Assembly: GCF_905163445.1 (NCBI RefSeq)
Contig: NC_053201.1
Location: 7,388,001-7,452,000, forward strand
Source of the DNA: Pararge aegeria
Lineage: Eukaryota > Arthropoda > Insecta > Lepidoptera > Nymphalidae
Length of the DNA: 64,000 bases
Direction of reading: 5' to 3'
Shown here: in pieces, positions 11,211 to 23,885 of the stretch
Layout of the letters: each line of letters opens with the position of its first letter
How positions within the stretch are numbered: the first letter of the stretch is position 1
Notes under the pieces: model-generated
Told to the model about the DNA's origin: nothing
What the model saw: only the letters and a program-made list of their open reading frames with translations
Database searches by the model: none
Made by a program: the position numbers and the translations under genes

Positions 11211-14200
11211 ACCTTATTCATTTATTATTAAATTTAACCTTTTTGGCTCTGGATTCTAGCCCTTTTAGTCTATTATTTGCGTTCCTGCCTAGGGTAAAAG
11301 AATTTAGACATTAACCCTCCACGCTGCTCCAATTCTTGTTTTAACGATTATAATTTTATACAAGTTATATAACGGGGACTGAAAGATTAACGTGCTCTTG
11401 GGTTCAGATCTATCAGTCACACTTTGGCTTTGTTCGATTGTCGATAGTAAGGTTAAGTATAAGGAAACACATTTATACCCAGACACTTAAAATTGTCTTG
11501 TTTTAATTGTTACTTAAGTCTGAGCAAACACAAAGTATCTAAACTCAGAGGAAAGGGCACGTGGCTGTCAAGAAATACCCAATGCAAAATATATTAAGGA
11601 TTAACCTAAAATTATAAATCGAACCTAATACTTCGTGATTTGAAGTCGAACGATAAAGCCTAGATTTAGATCTTCGAAAAAAGGCTAACCTGCGAGTAAA
11701 ACTAAAAAAAAACCGAAGTAAACTTGAAACTTGAACATAACGTTGCATTACAGTTAGTTCATAGAACAGTTACTTCTATTTGTGGAACCCTGAGCAAACA
11801 GGAATGTTGGAAACGGGATCGAAATGGGAACAATGGTCAATGAGGTAGGTGGATACTGGACACCTACTCTGTAGTCGTCATGAATGCTTCCGCGTATACT
11901 CTTAGCTCTTATGACGGTTATCTATTAGGTACTCGCTGTGTGACGTGTATCTTGAAAACTATATTTTCTTACACACTTAATACTTTTTTTTTTATTATGA
12001 GGATAATTTTATTTCTGATCCAACGAAAAATATTTTTTTAAAGGGAAATATTAATACTTAAATATTCACGCCATCTATATTTTCCCGTATGAACTTATCA
12101 TTCAGTACGGCTTCATAGGGAGGGGACAAAAATTTTATCCAGCATTATCAGTGGATAACCAACCAAAGTACAGCAACGGGGAAAAAGACAAATAACTTGT
12201 GGCAACGTTAATATTAATACAATTAAGCATATTATAAAGCCTGATCGCTGAAACAAAGAAAAGTTTGATAAAAGAGTTCAAATAGCTACACCTATTTAAA
12301 AAAATGATCAACCCGACTGCCATGTGTTATTTCGAGTTTCGTCATCATAACCTTTCATCATAATCTCATTAGCCTACTGATCTGTAGCGGTACACTTTTA
12401 CTAGCAGCAATCAGCTAGTCGCGAATCAAGTCTTCCCTCACATGTGACCTTAGAACCTGGTGTACCAATAAGGTCGTCAAAATACGCCTCACGTGGTCCA
12501 CACAAAAACAGTTACTTGAGCTCCCAGTTATTTTGGGCGCGCTCGACAATCATACCAAATTCATTAAACCCACCTGTGTTTTGTTTGCATTTAACGTTTA
12601 TCGACGCGCCGGTAACAGGTTAACTGGCTAAAACCATCCTATTAGTATGATAATGGATTGCCAAACCGGTCGTAAACCTTCGTGATACGAAATTTCGTGG
12701 CGGCTACGCATCTACGCGACGGTTCGCCTTGAACCTCCATCAAGGACATGCAAGGTTTGGTATTCACTCACTATACTTACTCGTAGTAGGTACGCTGAGA
12801 CATCGAGCGTCTGACCTCGGACTTGATCACGAAAATATTTACTACAAAGTGCATTCAAATTATCAGCGTATCTCTCATTGAGCGTTACAAAGTTACATAA
12901 GTGAGTAATGATCGTTAAATTTTATCAGATTGTTTTTATGAATGCGAAACGCATCATTGTATAAATATATATGTTGGTGATACAATATAAACATTTAATT
13001 ATTGCCTCAGACACTTATAACCAATACAAAAACTATACCCATTTTGTTCGTGTAAAAAACTATGCTAATTTCTCGTGTTACAAAATTGACTACCTACCTA
13101 CGTGATTATCACCAATATACTATCCGGGGTAAATAATAATTAAGTTGCATACAAAATATAATCCCAAATTTTATTCTTTAAGGATTGATTTTCCAAAAAT
13201 TCAATAATAGGACTTTTGTAATATTTATCAAAAGCTAAAATTGGTACGAGTTATCAAAACTCGAGTTTTAGTGCAAAGAATAACAGGATCTCTATCCAAA
13301 GTTGCATTCCCCTAATCAGCCCTTCCGAATTGATTTTTAGAAAAACCTACGTAATCGAAAAGATTATGTCCAAACGTATTATTGACATCACTGCCCATAC
13401 ATTGTATAATAGAGGTCAGTGATTGACATATACATAAATGTGGCATTTTTAAAGTTAGAAATGGCGCGTATACTCGGGATTAATATCGTCATCAACATCA
13501 CGAGGTGTTCGACCGCTGGCCTCTCTCATAGTCTCTTTTATGTGCTATAGAACCGCTACAATGCGGTTTTGTGAGCATAGAAAAATAAGAACTCAAACTC
13601 CTTGGTAACAATTAAATTAAAGCCCCTGATAAAAGATTTGTACGATCACAATAGGCATGATGACAGTAACGCTAGGTATGTGATTTAAAAATATAATTTT
13701 ATTTATATTCGAAGTGAGATTGGAATTTATTTTCAATAAATAAAACTGCAATAGCGATCCGCCATGACAGGTGAAAGGCCGTATTCCAAATTATGACGTC
13801 TAGTCTATATAAATTTAATTTTGTACCGCTTGAAGTTCGAAAATCTCTACGGATATCAAGTATTTTGTGATTTCAAACTATCAGTTGCTAAATTTTTCGT
13901 TATCAATATTTGGTATTCTCATTCTCTATTTAGTTTGGTCATTCTCTATTGGCATTTATCAATAATCTTTAGCTTTGGAACAAGGACTTACTGAAGCTCT
14001 AATTTGCGAATGACGTCACGAATGCGGCCATTACACCCGTTGAGCGTTTTCGTGGGAAATATTTATTTAAATTCATTTTGTGATTTATACCAACAAAATC
14101 TACAAAAATAAGATATATTTTGGCAAATATGACAGATATATCCGAACATCATAGAGCAGTTTTACAAAATTAGTCATCAAAACCTTAAAATTGTTTAAGT

Positions 14201-14453
14201 ATCAAAATATGACGGTCAGAGTACAATGGGCGGAAATGAACTAATTTCAAAGCTTATGCCTTCAGCACACTTGTTTTGCCAGCGTTTCTAGCGGAACATT
14301 TATTAAAAAAAAAACATATGTATGACATTCTACTGGCCAGTGCGTAGTTTCTCGAAGAGTTTAAGACCTAAAAGAATACAGAATAAGGTACAGAGGTCCG
14401 ATGAAGCCGTCTAAAGTGCAATTGTGCTTACATCTTAGTGCGTCCATACTGGA
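11211..14453. other. Gene-free DNA, partly unique-looking
   Basis: No gene is visible. 12520-12760 is richer in CpG than its flanks and shows no repeat signature; it includes AACAGGTT (12614) and AACCGGT (12664), resembling grainyhead sites. A CRE palindrome TGACGTCA is at 14011-14018. The rest is AT-rich and unassigned. Confidence 0.4.
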
Positions 14454-14712
14454 TTTAGAAGTATTACAGGCCCACCACAGGGCACTTGACTCCCCTGAGA
14501 ATGAGAAGGGCTTAGGCCGTAGTTCACCGCGCTGACCACGTGTGGAATGGCGGACTTCACACGCCTTTGAGAACATTAAGAACAACTCTCAGGCATGCAG
14601 GTTTCCTCACGAGATTTTGCTTCACCGTTAAAACGTTCATACCTTAGAATAATAGAGGAGCGTGCCGGAATTCTAACTCAGCTCCCCGAATGTGAAGTTG
14701 AAGTCTACTAGT
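14454..14712 (-). repeat. SINE family A, diverged minus copy
   Basis: GAATGAGAAGGGCTTAGGCCG, CGCCTTTGAGAACATTA and CAGGCATGCAGGTTTCCTCA are in family order on the reverse strand, with a degraded tRNA-like end. Confidence 0.8.
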
Positions 14713-15079
14713 CTAACATACTATTATATATAAGGCGTATTCTTAATATGTTATTCTTTTTTTTTTAATTTTTTTAATGTATGGAAGTAGAGTAGTTCAG
14801 CAGAAGAAGTTCCAATGGTGGTTTGTACAAGGTAAATGCTTTAAAGTCTCAGAGAGGCGACAGCCAACTTTAGTTCGGCCAAGTTAGATCGTGCACTGTG
14901 AATAATAACCAAAGCAGGATAATGAGTTAGTTTGCTCTCCATGGAAGGAAAATAAAAACGAAATTCAGACCTTAATTCCTTCTCCACCTCGACTTTGGTC
15001 AATAGACCTGGCATCTACCCATATATGCGTCGGCTCATGTCGAATTACATAAGCAATCAAGTTCAACAGGCATATTTAC

Positions 15080-15318
15080 TTGGCGAATAAAATTACGGCG
15101 TTGTTTTATTTGAACGCTGCGCCGGCCGCGTCCCCGCCTCGTCTGAAGGTTATATGGTTATACGAAGGGAAGCAGACGTATGCGCGTAGTGTTATAGTGA
15201 CACATATCCGATGTGGCGAGACGATCGAACTGGGCGGCCTTCGGGGAGCAAAACGAATAGCGCGGGCCGCCGTCGTCAGTCTGCAGGGAAGCTGCATATA
15301 GCTTCGGAGGGTTACCAT
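15080..15318. other. CpG-rich island of unknown role
   Basis: A sharply GC- and CpG-rich block in AT-rich DNA, with GCGCCGGCCGCG near 15119 and GCGCGGGCCGCCG near 15260. Both strands are open for about 70 codons, but neither translation shows a known domain. It could be a promoter or 5' exon of an unannotated transcript, or an unrecognised element. It is 22 kb upstream of the P450. Confidence 0.4.
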
Positions 15319-15819
15319 ACGTGAAATTCAACAGTCCTACCGAAAACCTTTTGTGTAACGCGAGTGTGAAAGCACTTTAAATAAATAATAAAAAAATACA
15401 GGGTTAAATAAAAATTACTAGAAAGCTCTCGGCCTGTAGTTTATTACATTAAAACTAACAACTTTTGTAATGCGACTTTTTTTTAAATCGATAGTTCGCG
15501 AAATATTAAAAATTTAATACTTCAGACAGATACTCTACTAGTTTCTACTCTGTAATGTAAAATCGGCAACAGCGCGGGAACTACGACTCTATCGTGCGGT
15601 CACAGACACGGCTTGCGCAATCTTGTCGATTCACTTATATTTGGTTACATAGTGTAATGTCACTTTACATAAATAAAATATTTATTATTTTTTTTGTATG
15701 AAATAAATTAATACTGAATTTTGAAAAGTCGTAAAAAAATGTTGTCAGTTTTTTATGATAGGAATTACAAGGATGACAGGCTTCTGTTGTTTTTATTTAA
15801 ACCTGTAAATTGCGACAAA

Positions 15820-15990
15820 ACACACGTCATCAACAAAACATCCATCTAGCTCCAAAGTAATCGTAGCTAGGGTACTCATATAACTGATAAATATTGTTAT
15901 GAATAATGTACATAAATATAGATAAACACCCAGCACGGGCTTACAGCCTTGGAGAAAGCAGGGTCACTGCCGATTGCGCCTATCGGCAGT
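15820..15990 (-). repeat. SINE family B, internally deleted minus copy
   Basis: CATCTAGCTCCAAAGTAATCG, ATAAACACCCAG and GAAAGCAGGGTC are in family order. The part around box B is lost. Confidence 0.75.
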
Positions 15991-17885
15991 CAATGGTCGT
16001 CATTGGCGGCAGTATCCTTATTTCCTTACTTAATTTAAAAAATGTGTTTGTTTGTTTAGCCCGGTCCGCAAGCTGAAAAGTATCGCATGATACTACCTGC
16101 ACGATAGCTTGTATCCTGGAGACGCGCTAAGACATAGGACTAAAAAAAACGTAATTATTTAAATAGATACAGTTTAACAACAAATCGATCATGATAACAT
16201 TTTACATAGTATTCTTATTAATTGGGGAAATGTCGATTTCCTCGGGATTTAATTAAAATACCAAAATAAACGCAGAAAAGTCACGGGCAACAGGTAGTGA
16301 ACCAATAGAGTGAAAACAGTAAGCTAGTGTATTATTAGTTATGTTACAAAAATGTAATACAATATTTTACCATTTTATTTAACACAACGGATATTTGGAT
16401 ATTCGGACCGGATTTTCCAATGATTCTGAAAATAACTCGTATGATTGCCATTACTCTTTCGCAAGGATACAAAGCATATTCGATTATCTCAAGCCCTATA
16501 GTAATTTTTATGAAAATTGTAACTCATGACTTTCGCCATAAAATGATATTACAGTCAGTTTGTTGTATATCGTTTTTTTAAGACTTTTTCTTTCTCATAT
16601 TTTGTTTTATTCACTTTCTAAATCTTAACAATAGGAAAGTTCATGTATTGATTAAAACCTCGTGAATTTGTAATTGAATATCAGTAATACAATGAATAAA
16701 AGAAGCGTACTTAAGACTTGTTAAAGGGTACTTAAGCGAATCCTACGTTTTAATACCTATGCGTTAATGATCCTTCCATCCTGAGCCTCTATTATATGTT
16801 TTAAAAAGTTAACACCTGCCTTTTGAGTCTGTGACACACTGCATTATAAGAACTTGTTAATTTTGCATCAAGTTGTAAGATCATCTGGATTGGTTGTACA
16901 TATTAAATTATAGAATAACGCGGAGTATGGTTTACATGAAAACATACATTACTTCGCATTTTTACTGTCAGATTTTTTAAAGCATGAATGACCGTTTTCA
17001 CCATCGGGGAACAAGGCAATGCACCAACAAGTAACACCTAATCCAAGAAATTCTTATCACTTAAGAGTTGGTGGTACGCTTTTTTCTATACACAACGGCT
17101 TAATCATTAGGCACTTGATTTAGACGATGCCTAAGTTTAGTGAAAACGAGCATGATTGTTAACTTGCTAATTTTAAAAAAGCTTTTTAAAATATTAATTT
17201 ACGCAGATTTCTCACCTTTAAATAAATAGTTTTTATATGCATTTTAAATTTAAAAAATGTTATATTTTTATCCGCATTATATCATATAGTTGGTGTCGCT
17301 ACTGCGTACAGATTGCCGCAAAAATAATATAATTAGTGGACACGCATCGCAATAAACAAAAAGACACATACGAAGGATCAAAATATTTTTGGACGTCCTT
17401 GCGTCTTATAGAGACACGTTTATGATGTCCGTCATAATAAGTGTCGGGTCCGATATCATTGGCTTTAATCTTTCAATCTAAACGCAGCTTTTGTAATAAA
17501 CTTTGTTTTGTTTAATTATGATTGATTGGCATTTGATATTTAGACCGTGAGACAGGGAATGGTTGGTTGTTTAGGTTAGGTTATTTGAGTACCTACCAAC
17601 TCGAAAGCTTCATGATTTTAAACTTTGAGTCAAAATAAACCAGATCATGTTTTACCCCCAAAAATAACTACCATTTCAAATTTTTTAAAAATTTTGTTTT
17701 TAAGATTTATTAAGGCTAAAAGTTTTCGATTGGAACAAAATTATCCTAACTTAACTTCAAATCAAACTAGTGGTAGGTTTAATCATCATCATCTTCAGCC
17801 AAACCACTGCTGGGCCTTGGAGCCTTTTTAGATCATAAACATGCTTCAGTTTGGGTCGACGGGCTGAGTTTTTTATTTATATAAA
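15991..17885. other. Gene-free intergenic DNA
   Basis: AT-rich and without assignable features. A 23-bp stretch at 17230-17252 is identical to part of the hairpin at 51084-51169. Confidence 0.5.
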
Positions 17886-18318
17886 ACTAGCTGTTGCCCG
17901 CGACTTCGTCTGCGTTTGATTTTGTTTTTGATGTGGCATTCAAGTATTCAGTATCGCTAAGCCTTAAATGAGGGGATTGCTGCTGTCCGCTGAGGAGTTT
18001 TGTCCTCTATCTCCAACTACATTCATCAGATCTGCACGATGTTTTGGCAAAATTAAACACATATTATAACCTCTATAGTACAAAAATAATTATTTAAATC
18101 GGTTATAATTTGTCGGAGTTATGGTGTAAAATCGTCAAACACTTTCATCCCCTCTCCAAAAGGAACCGAGCTTAATTTCGGGGAAAAAGTATCCTATATT
18201 ACTTCTAGCACTTCCAAGAATATGTGTACAAAGTTTCATAAGGATCGATTAAGTAGTTTTTGCGTGAAAGCGTAACAAACAAACTTACATTGGCATTTAT
18301 AATATTAGTAGGGATAGG
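17886..18318 (+). repeat. Family F dispersed repeat, long copy
   Basis: It starts TAGCTGTTGCCCGCGACTTC and ends ATATTAGTAGGGATAGGGAT with two or three TAGGGA units. It is homologous across its length to 52983-53350. Confidence 0.85.
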
Positions 18319-19911
18319 GATAAACCGACCTAATCAATATGGAGTTTCCGAACTCTACAAAAATATCTAATAATAACCATAATATGAAGAAAATATTATC
18401 CAAATACAGTAGTTCGCTATATTTATCTTCGTTAACTTTACAAATATTTACGTTATGATACGTGTTTGTATATTTCATAACGGTAAACATTATAAAGTAA
18501 CTACTAGTAAAGGTACTCTTTCTGTCAACCGAGTTCATTTTACATGAAACCTACGAGGTGTAATGTGAAAAGAACACGGTTTACATGCGCAGTCGTTCCA
18601 TAATTTATACAAAATGAGAATTACATTATACAATTATTTATTTATTTTTTATTTTTTATAATAAATTATTAATTAGTAGTTCAACCAAAAAAGCTAAAAC
18701 CAACTAAATAAAATTATTTTTAAATGTCACAACAATTTTATAAACTTACATTGTAGTGTAATTAGAAAAAGCACTTTTCGTTTGCATAGTTTTGAGCTTA
18801 AATTGGATTATTCCTATTTGTCCCCCAGCTATTTCAAATTTTTCAGTGTTCAGTTCACATTTTTTATGTTTTTTTTTTGATAGTCTACTACAGCAATTTA
18901 ACTGAAATTATTATTACAATAAAAGACAGACTTAAGTGTTATTTTTCAGAAAAAGCTTTTTTTTTTGCGAAACTACTCTGTTTCTCAACATCCCTATTAA
19001 GAAGTTGGGCATTAAAAATGTTAAAAGGATTATAAGAAAAGGCTTGCTCAATCCGTATGGGCCACACGACTTTATTTTTCAAAACATTACTTTAGGCTCG
19101 TCTGGAATGTTGGACTTATTCGTTCATTCGCCGGTAGGTAGGACCAGTTTTGGACCGAGTTTTATTATAATTTGTTATCTACACAGAATATAAACAAGCA
19201 GCGCCCAATTTTTACGAGGTTTTTGACCTAGGCATCCTCTTTGTTTCGAGCCAAGTTAGATAAAAATAATTGAAGAAACAGCTATTCGCCGCCGCCGTGG
19301 CGATAACCTCAACTTACGTAAGTTTTGAGGAAGAGTTGTTGCTACAGAAACGTCTAGAAACTAGGGAATACCTTTTATGTATGTATACAATAAATTAGTG
19401 CTGCAAAAGTTATAGCATTTATCGATAAGTTTTTATTCGTTTTTACGAATAATTTTTTTTTTTTTTTTTTTTTTTGATATCGTGAAGTTTTAACCTTTTG
19501 TATAGCTTGATTGCTATGGTTAACCTACCATTAATTTGAACTGTCCTAAAATAAAGAACCTGTTTTGAAGAATTTCATAAAGTGCAAAGTTTAAGTGACA
19601 ATATCCTAAAAAAGATCATCGTTCGTTGAATTCTCATACTATGAGCCTCAAAAAGGTTGAAGAGTTTTGAGAGAATGCGGTGGCGTGAAAATTTATTACC
19701 AAATATAAGACACCTCAAACGCAAGTAGGACGCAAATTTACACCAAATGCGCACGCTTTAGTTTCTTCGTACCTTTAGAACAACTAACTCAAACTATTGA
19801 CTAAGACAATATTATTAAGAAAATGTGACTGTAATAATTTGAACGTTAGAAGCAAAAATAAACTTGCACTAGACTACACAAAATAAGCAATTCATTTAAA
19901 GGAAATTGTAT
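18319..19911. other. Gene-free intergenic DNA
   Basis: AT-rich, with a T-run at 19449-19476. Short frames such as 18936-19193 show no domain or splice support. Confidence 0.5.
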
Positions 19912-20330
19912 ATAATTTTACAATAAATTACCGGTTGATATCTTGGGGATGTCACTAAAGAAGTTCAACGTTTGTATTAAGCGAAAGCTTATAGAAAAGT
20001 CATATTATAGTATAAAGGATTACGTAAACGATAAAAAAGCTTGGGTGTGAAAAATTGCTCTAACCAGGTTGCTTCTTAAATATTTTCTAATGACAATGTG
20101 AGATGGTGATAACAAAAAGAACACCCGGCTAAGTTTGTTGTGGGTTTCTTCTTAGACCAGAGCGCGATTGGAACCCTCGTAGCTTTAGTTTTAAGTTTAC
20201 GATTGTAGTTATCGCCATCACTACTTACTGCTATGTACACATTTTGTATATAATAACGCATCAAAAGTGCCATCTATGTGCCTATTTGAATAAAGAAATA
20301 TTTGACTTTGACTTTGACTTTGACTTTATA
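19912..20330 (+). mobile_element. Non-LTR retrotransposon 3' end, family L, with TGACTT tail
   Basis: It begins with a C-terminal LINE remnant (about NKLPVDILG...KDYVNDKKAW, with stops after it), then a 3' UTR and GCCTATTTGAATAAAG, ending in repeated TTTGAC. It is the better-preserved sister of 1615-1935. Confidence 0.85.
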
Positions 20331-22284
20331 ATTATTTTATCAAGAATACTAATTAATTTAAAGTAGCAACTAAAACAACATGATGACTCCAACACCATAT
20401 CAATTGAAGGATGCCCACAGTTGGCCATCGGACTTTTTTAAAATAGGAATTATTAAATTTCACGTTCTTCCTGTTTCCATCGGCACATGCGGCTGATTGG
20501 TTAGCATTACGAAACTATGGATCAGTAACCTCCGAAATATTTATGGATACTGCGTATTGAATATCGATAGTTAGTCGATGATATATTTTCGTTTCCCTAG
20601 ATGTCGCCAATTAAAAGCCTTTATTTGGCATTGTTTCGCAACTGTGTAGTCTAGTTATAACTATAAATAGGTAACAGCGGTTATTTGTCGTAGCTGATGT
20701 CTGTTCCACACCCTTCGGCATACACCTACGATGCTAATTGCAAATATTAGGTGTGTAGTATAACTTACTTATTTGCTTACCGATCATTACAAGTGTAAAT
20801 ATTTTGATGTAAGCTTCTAAAATGATTATTTTTTATCTTTATTAATACACGGAGTATTGCAATATTTTGCCATTTTACAATTTTATAGTTAAAATAGTGT
20901 TGCAATATTGAATCATAATGTGTAGGCATAGGCACTGAGTTTATTGGCCGGCGAGTTAATTCTTTAGCATAAAGTTTGTATAGGTTTTTTTTTTATCTGT
21001 CTTATAGCATAAACAATCTTTTCGTTACAATGAACATAAAGATAATCAGGCAAAGCTGCTGATTGCTAAGCTCAGTAATTTTTTGGATTAAAGTGAGCTC
21101 CTGAGGATGCTACGGAGTCAAACTTTCATGGTACATTTTGGAAGATAAGTTAAGTGTAGTTTAAATAAATTACAGGAATTATAAATGCACCGTGCATATT
21201 TGTCTGGTTTTCGCGTAGGAAAGCAAATTAAAATGCTAACACTGACCTAATACCAATTATGTCAGTGGGTGTTTAGCTACTTTATAAACATTTCAGAAAG
21301 TTTGCGTTACTATAGGTTTGGCACGCAGATTCATCCTTGAAGATGGAACCAAGAAACTGCCTCTCTTTTCTATCATCAACATTTTACTCATAATCATCTT
21401 CCAATTTTGTTAGAATTGAAAATAAAGAGATATGTTTCCTTTTCATTATGAAATTCACCATTTGTATCTTAACGTAATAAATGAGTCATACAATTTTATC
21501 ACATGGTTTAAACCTATGCATTGGTAGGCCTAAAAAACCTAAGATTAATTATCTCCTATTCGAAAGCATCTCATATCAAACAAAGAAATTAGAAAATAAA
21601 GTTTGCAGTAATTTGTTTCTTGTTGAATTATTATACCTTGTATTTTAGAGTTAAATAAAATACTTTACTGAAACGTTACACTAACGAGAAATGTACTCTA
21701 TCCAGAAGCATTCGCTGATTGATAAAAATAACTACACGAGTTGGCACGTTAACTTGGGGTATCATCAAGCGAATCGCTAGATACCTGCGAAACGTGGGGG
21801 TGTTAAAGTTCTTACAGAAAACCTATGCCCAACAGTGGGCGCTGTTGATATGATTATGTTGATGACCAGTCAAGAAATAGCGGGGAAATTTGAAGTCCGT
21901 GTGTTTACATAAATAAAAAAGTCATCACTGAATACCAAATTACCAGGCACCCAGATGTGCAGCAGAGGTAGTCTGAGTATGCCTACCATTGATTTTATGA
22001 AACAGCCTGTAAATTTTCTCCGTATTTAACTAGTGAATTGGCTATCGTTCAAGCGTCTATTGCCTCCTATTTCGAGGGCCTGTCCTCTGATCGCACCCAA
22101 TCAGATGTAATTGTCGTAATCAGCGACACCATCCTGTGTTCAATCGACGCAGCACACAACTGCTCCTCATCATAAACTAGCCACTTGATGCAAACAGATT
22201 AACATAACTGCCGTTAGGTATGTAAAAGTTACTTGTTCTGATTTTTATTCTGGCGCCGTCTTTGTCATTTAGAAGTCTCGCAGA
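20331..22284. other. Gene-free intergenic DNA with one retroelement tail
   Basis: Near 21823-21862, AACCTATGCCCAACAGTGGGC followed by TGATATGATTATG resembles a common lepidopteran LINE 3' terminus. Nothing else is recognised. Confidence 0.5.
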
Positions 22285-22395
22285 TAGAAGAGTCTGAGCC
22301 GAGTGAGTAAGACTTATACTTCCCAGCAGCAAGTTCCATCCCCGGCACGCACCTTTAACTTTTCAGAGTTATGTGCGCTAAATATTATTATCGAA
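22285..22395 (+). repeat. SINE family A, 5' fragment
   Basis: A decayed tRNA-like part followed by GGCACGCACC and CTTTTCAGAGTTATGTGCG. It is cut off before the central core. Confidence 0.65.
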
Positions 22396-22732
22396 TAAAA
22401 TATTCACACACAACAAAAAACCGACTTTTTAGGTACTACACTACCACGCTTAAAACGGTTGTAGATTTTTTTTTCTTGCTTTTTGGTTGGTACATACTAA
22501 GAATTTCCTAAATCAAATTAGTAACCTAACAATTTTCTCTACTCGGTAATCGAACTTAAGACCTCGATATCTGTAGTTAAGCGTGCCTCTAGACCAACGA
22601 GGTGGATATCAGTAGGTAATCGTTCAATAATCCGGATACGGACAAGTGTGAGCGAGTTCAACAAATTGTATGCAAGATTTTTTTTCTCCGCCTCTGATTG
22701 TACAATGACCTTAGTGTTCTATCTATTTAAAT

Positions 22733-23290
22733 ACTAGTTGTGCCTTCGGCTTCGCCGGTGGGGAACTCTTGTGCAAAATACTACTAGCCTTATCCACCCA
22801 CTAACTCACTGATTTATACGCTTACTGACTCACCCACTGATCATCTATCAACCAACCGTCACCCATTAGATGCAATGACAAGGGGATAAAGTTTACTCCA
22901 TATATTAAAACACTGCAACAGTGAAGAGGAGAAGTTTATCCCTGTTTAACGTACGCATCGCACGTAAGTATATTATTTGGATATTATGTCCACCCGTGCG
23001 CCTATGTATTATATCAGAAGAAAGAAAACGTTTTGTCTTTTCACAGTGGAGCAAAATGTCTCCTGCCCTACATGCTAGCCGTGCAGATGAAGAAGTTCAA
23101 TGCTTCGGTAAATCCCTTAGGAATCCTTAAATTACTTGGTATCATATGTCCGTCACTAGGAAACAAGCTATCAAAACTTCGTCAATTACTGCAACAGTTA
23201 AAAATTGAAAACTAACAAACAAACAGACGGACAATCTAGCATTTAAAACTTTAGTTTGGATAGTTATCAGGGATCACCCCTATTATATCT
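22733..23290 (+). repeat. Composite dispersed repeat, family F-like start
   Basis: CTAGTTGTGCCTTCGGCTTCGCC resembles the family F start. CTAACAAACAAACAGACGG and a CACCCCTATTATATC end close it. In between, CTCCTGCCC...ATGCTAGCCGTG is shared with 6840. Boundaries are approximate. Confidence 0.45.
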
Positions 23291-23522
23291 TAATAACCTA
23301 TTTATTATGTTTATATAATGTGCGCAATGAGTTGTGAAAGATCAGTCTGCATTGTTTTAGTTCAATTACCTATTGGGGAAAAAAAATATCTGAAATCATT
23401 TATTACTTATGCATTGATTTATTATGTTACTAGTATTTATAAGCTCACTGAACTTATCGTATAAATTTAAGGTTTTCAAAGTTGTTACTATGTTGCATAT
23501 TATATTTATCAGATATTAATTC

Positions 23523-23885
23523 ATCATCATCATCGTAATACTAATCTGGAGTCTGCCTTATCTGCTATTGTATATATGTGAGCAAAAAAATTTTCATTTT
23601 ATTTCATTTTACTATCCTAATTCCGGCTCACTACAGGGCACGGGTCTACCTTCCGATTGAGATGGGTGTAGGCCGTAGTCCAAGTGGCTGCGCAACTAGG
23701 GATTTTTTTTCTGACACGAACGTTATCGAGATCTCTCAGGCATGCAGGTTTCCTCAGGATGTCCTTAACCGTAAAAGCTAGTAGTAATAATTTGCTTAAA
23801 TCGCACATAACGAAAAATGTAAGGTTATTGCCGGGATTTGAACCCGGTAAGTAATTTCTAAGGCTTACCCACTATGCTAAATTAT
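23523..23885 (-). repeat. SINE family A, minus copy
   Basis: CATCATCATCATCG tail at left, CACTACAGGGCACGGGTC, CAGGCATGCAGGTTTCCTCA, and GGGATTTGAACCCGG at right as the reversed box B. The middle carries small rearrangements. Confidence 0.8.

Noticed and set aside
15080..15318. Open frames of about 70 codons on both strands
   Set aside because: GC-rich DNA lacks stop codons by composition; neither translation resembles a known protein.
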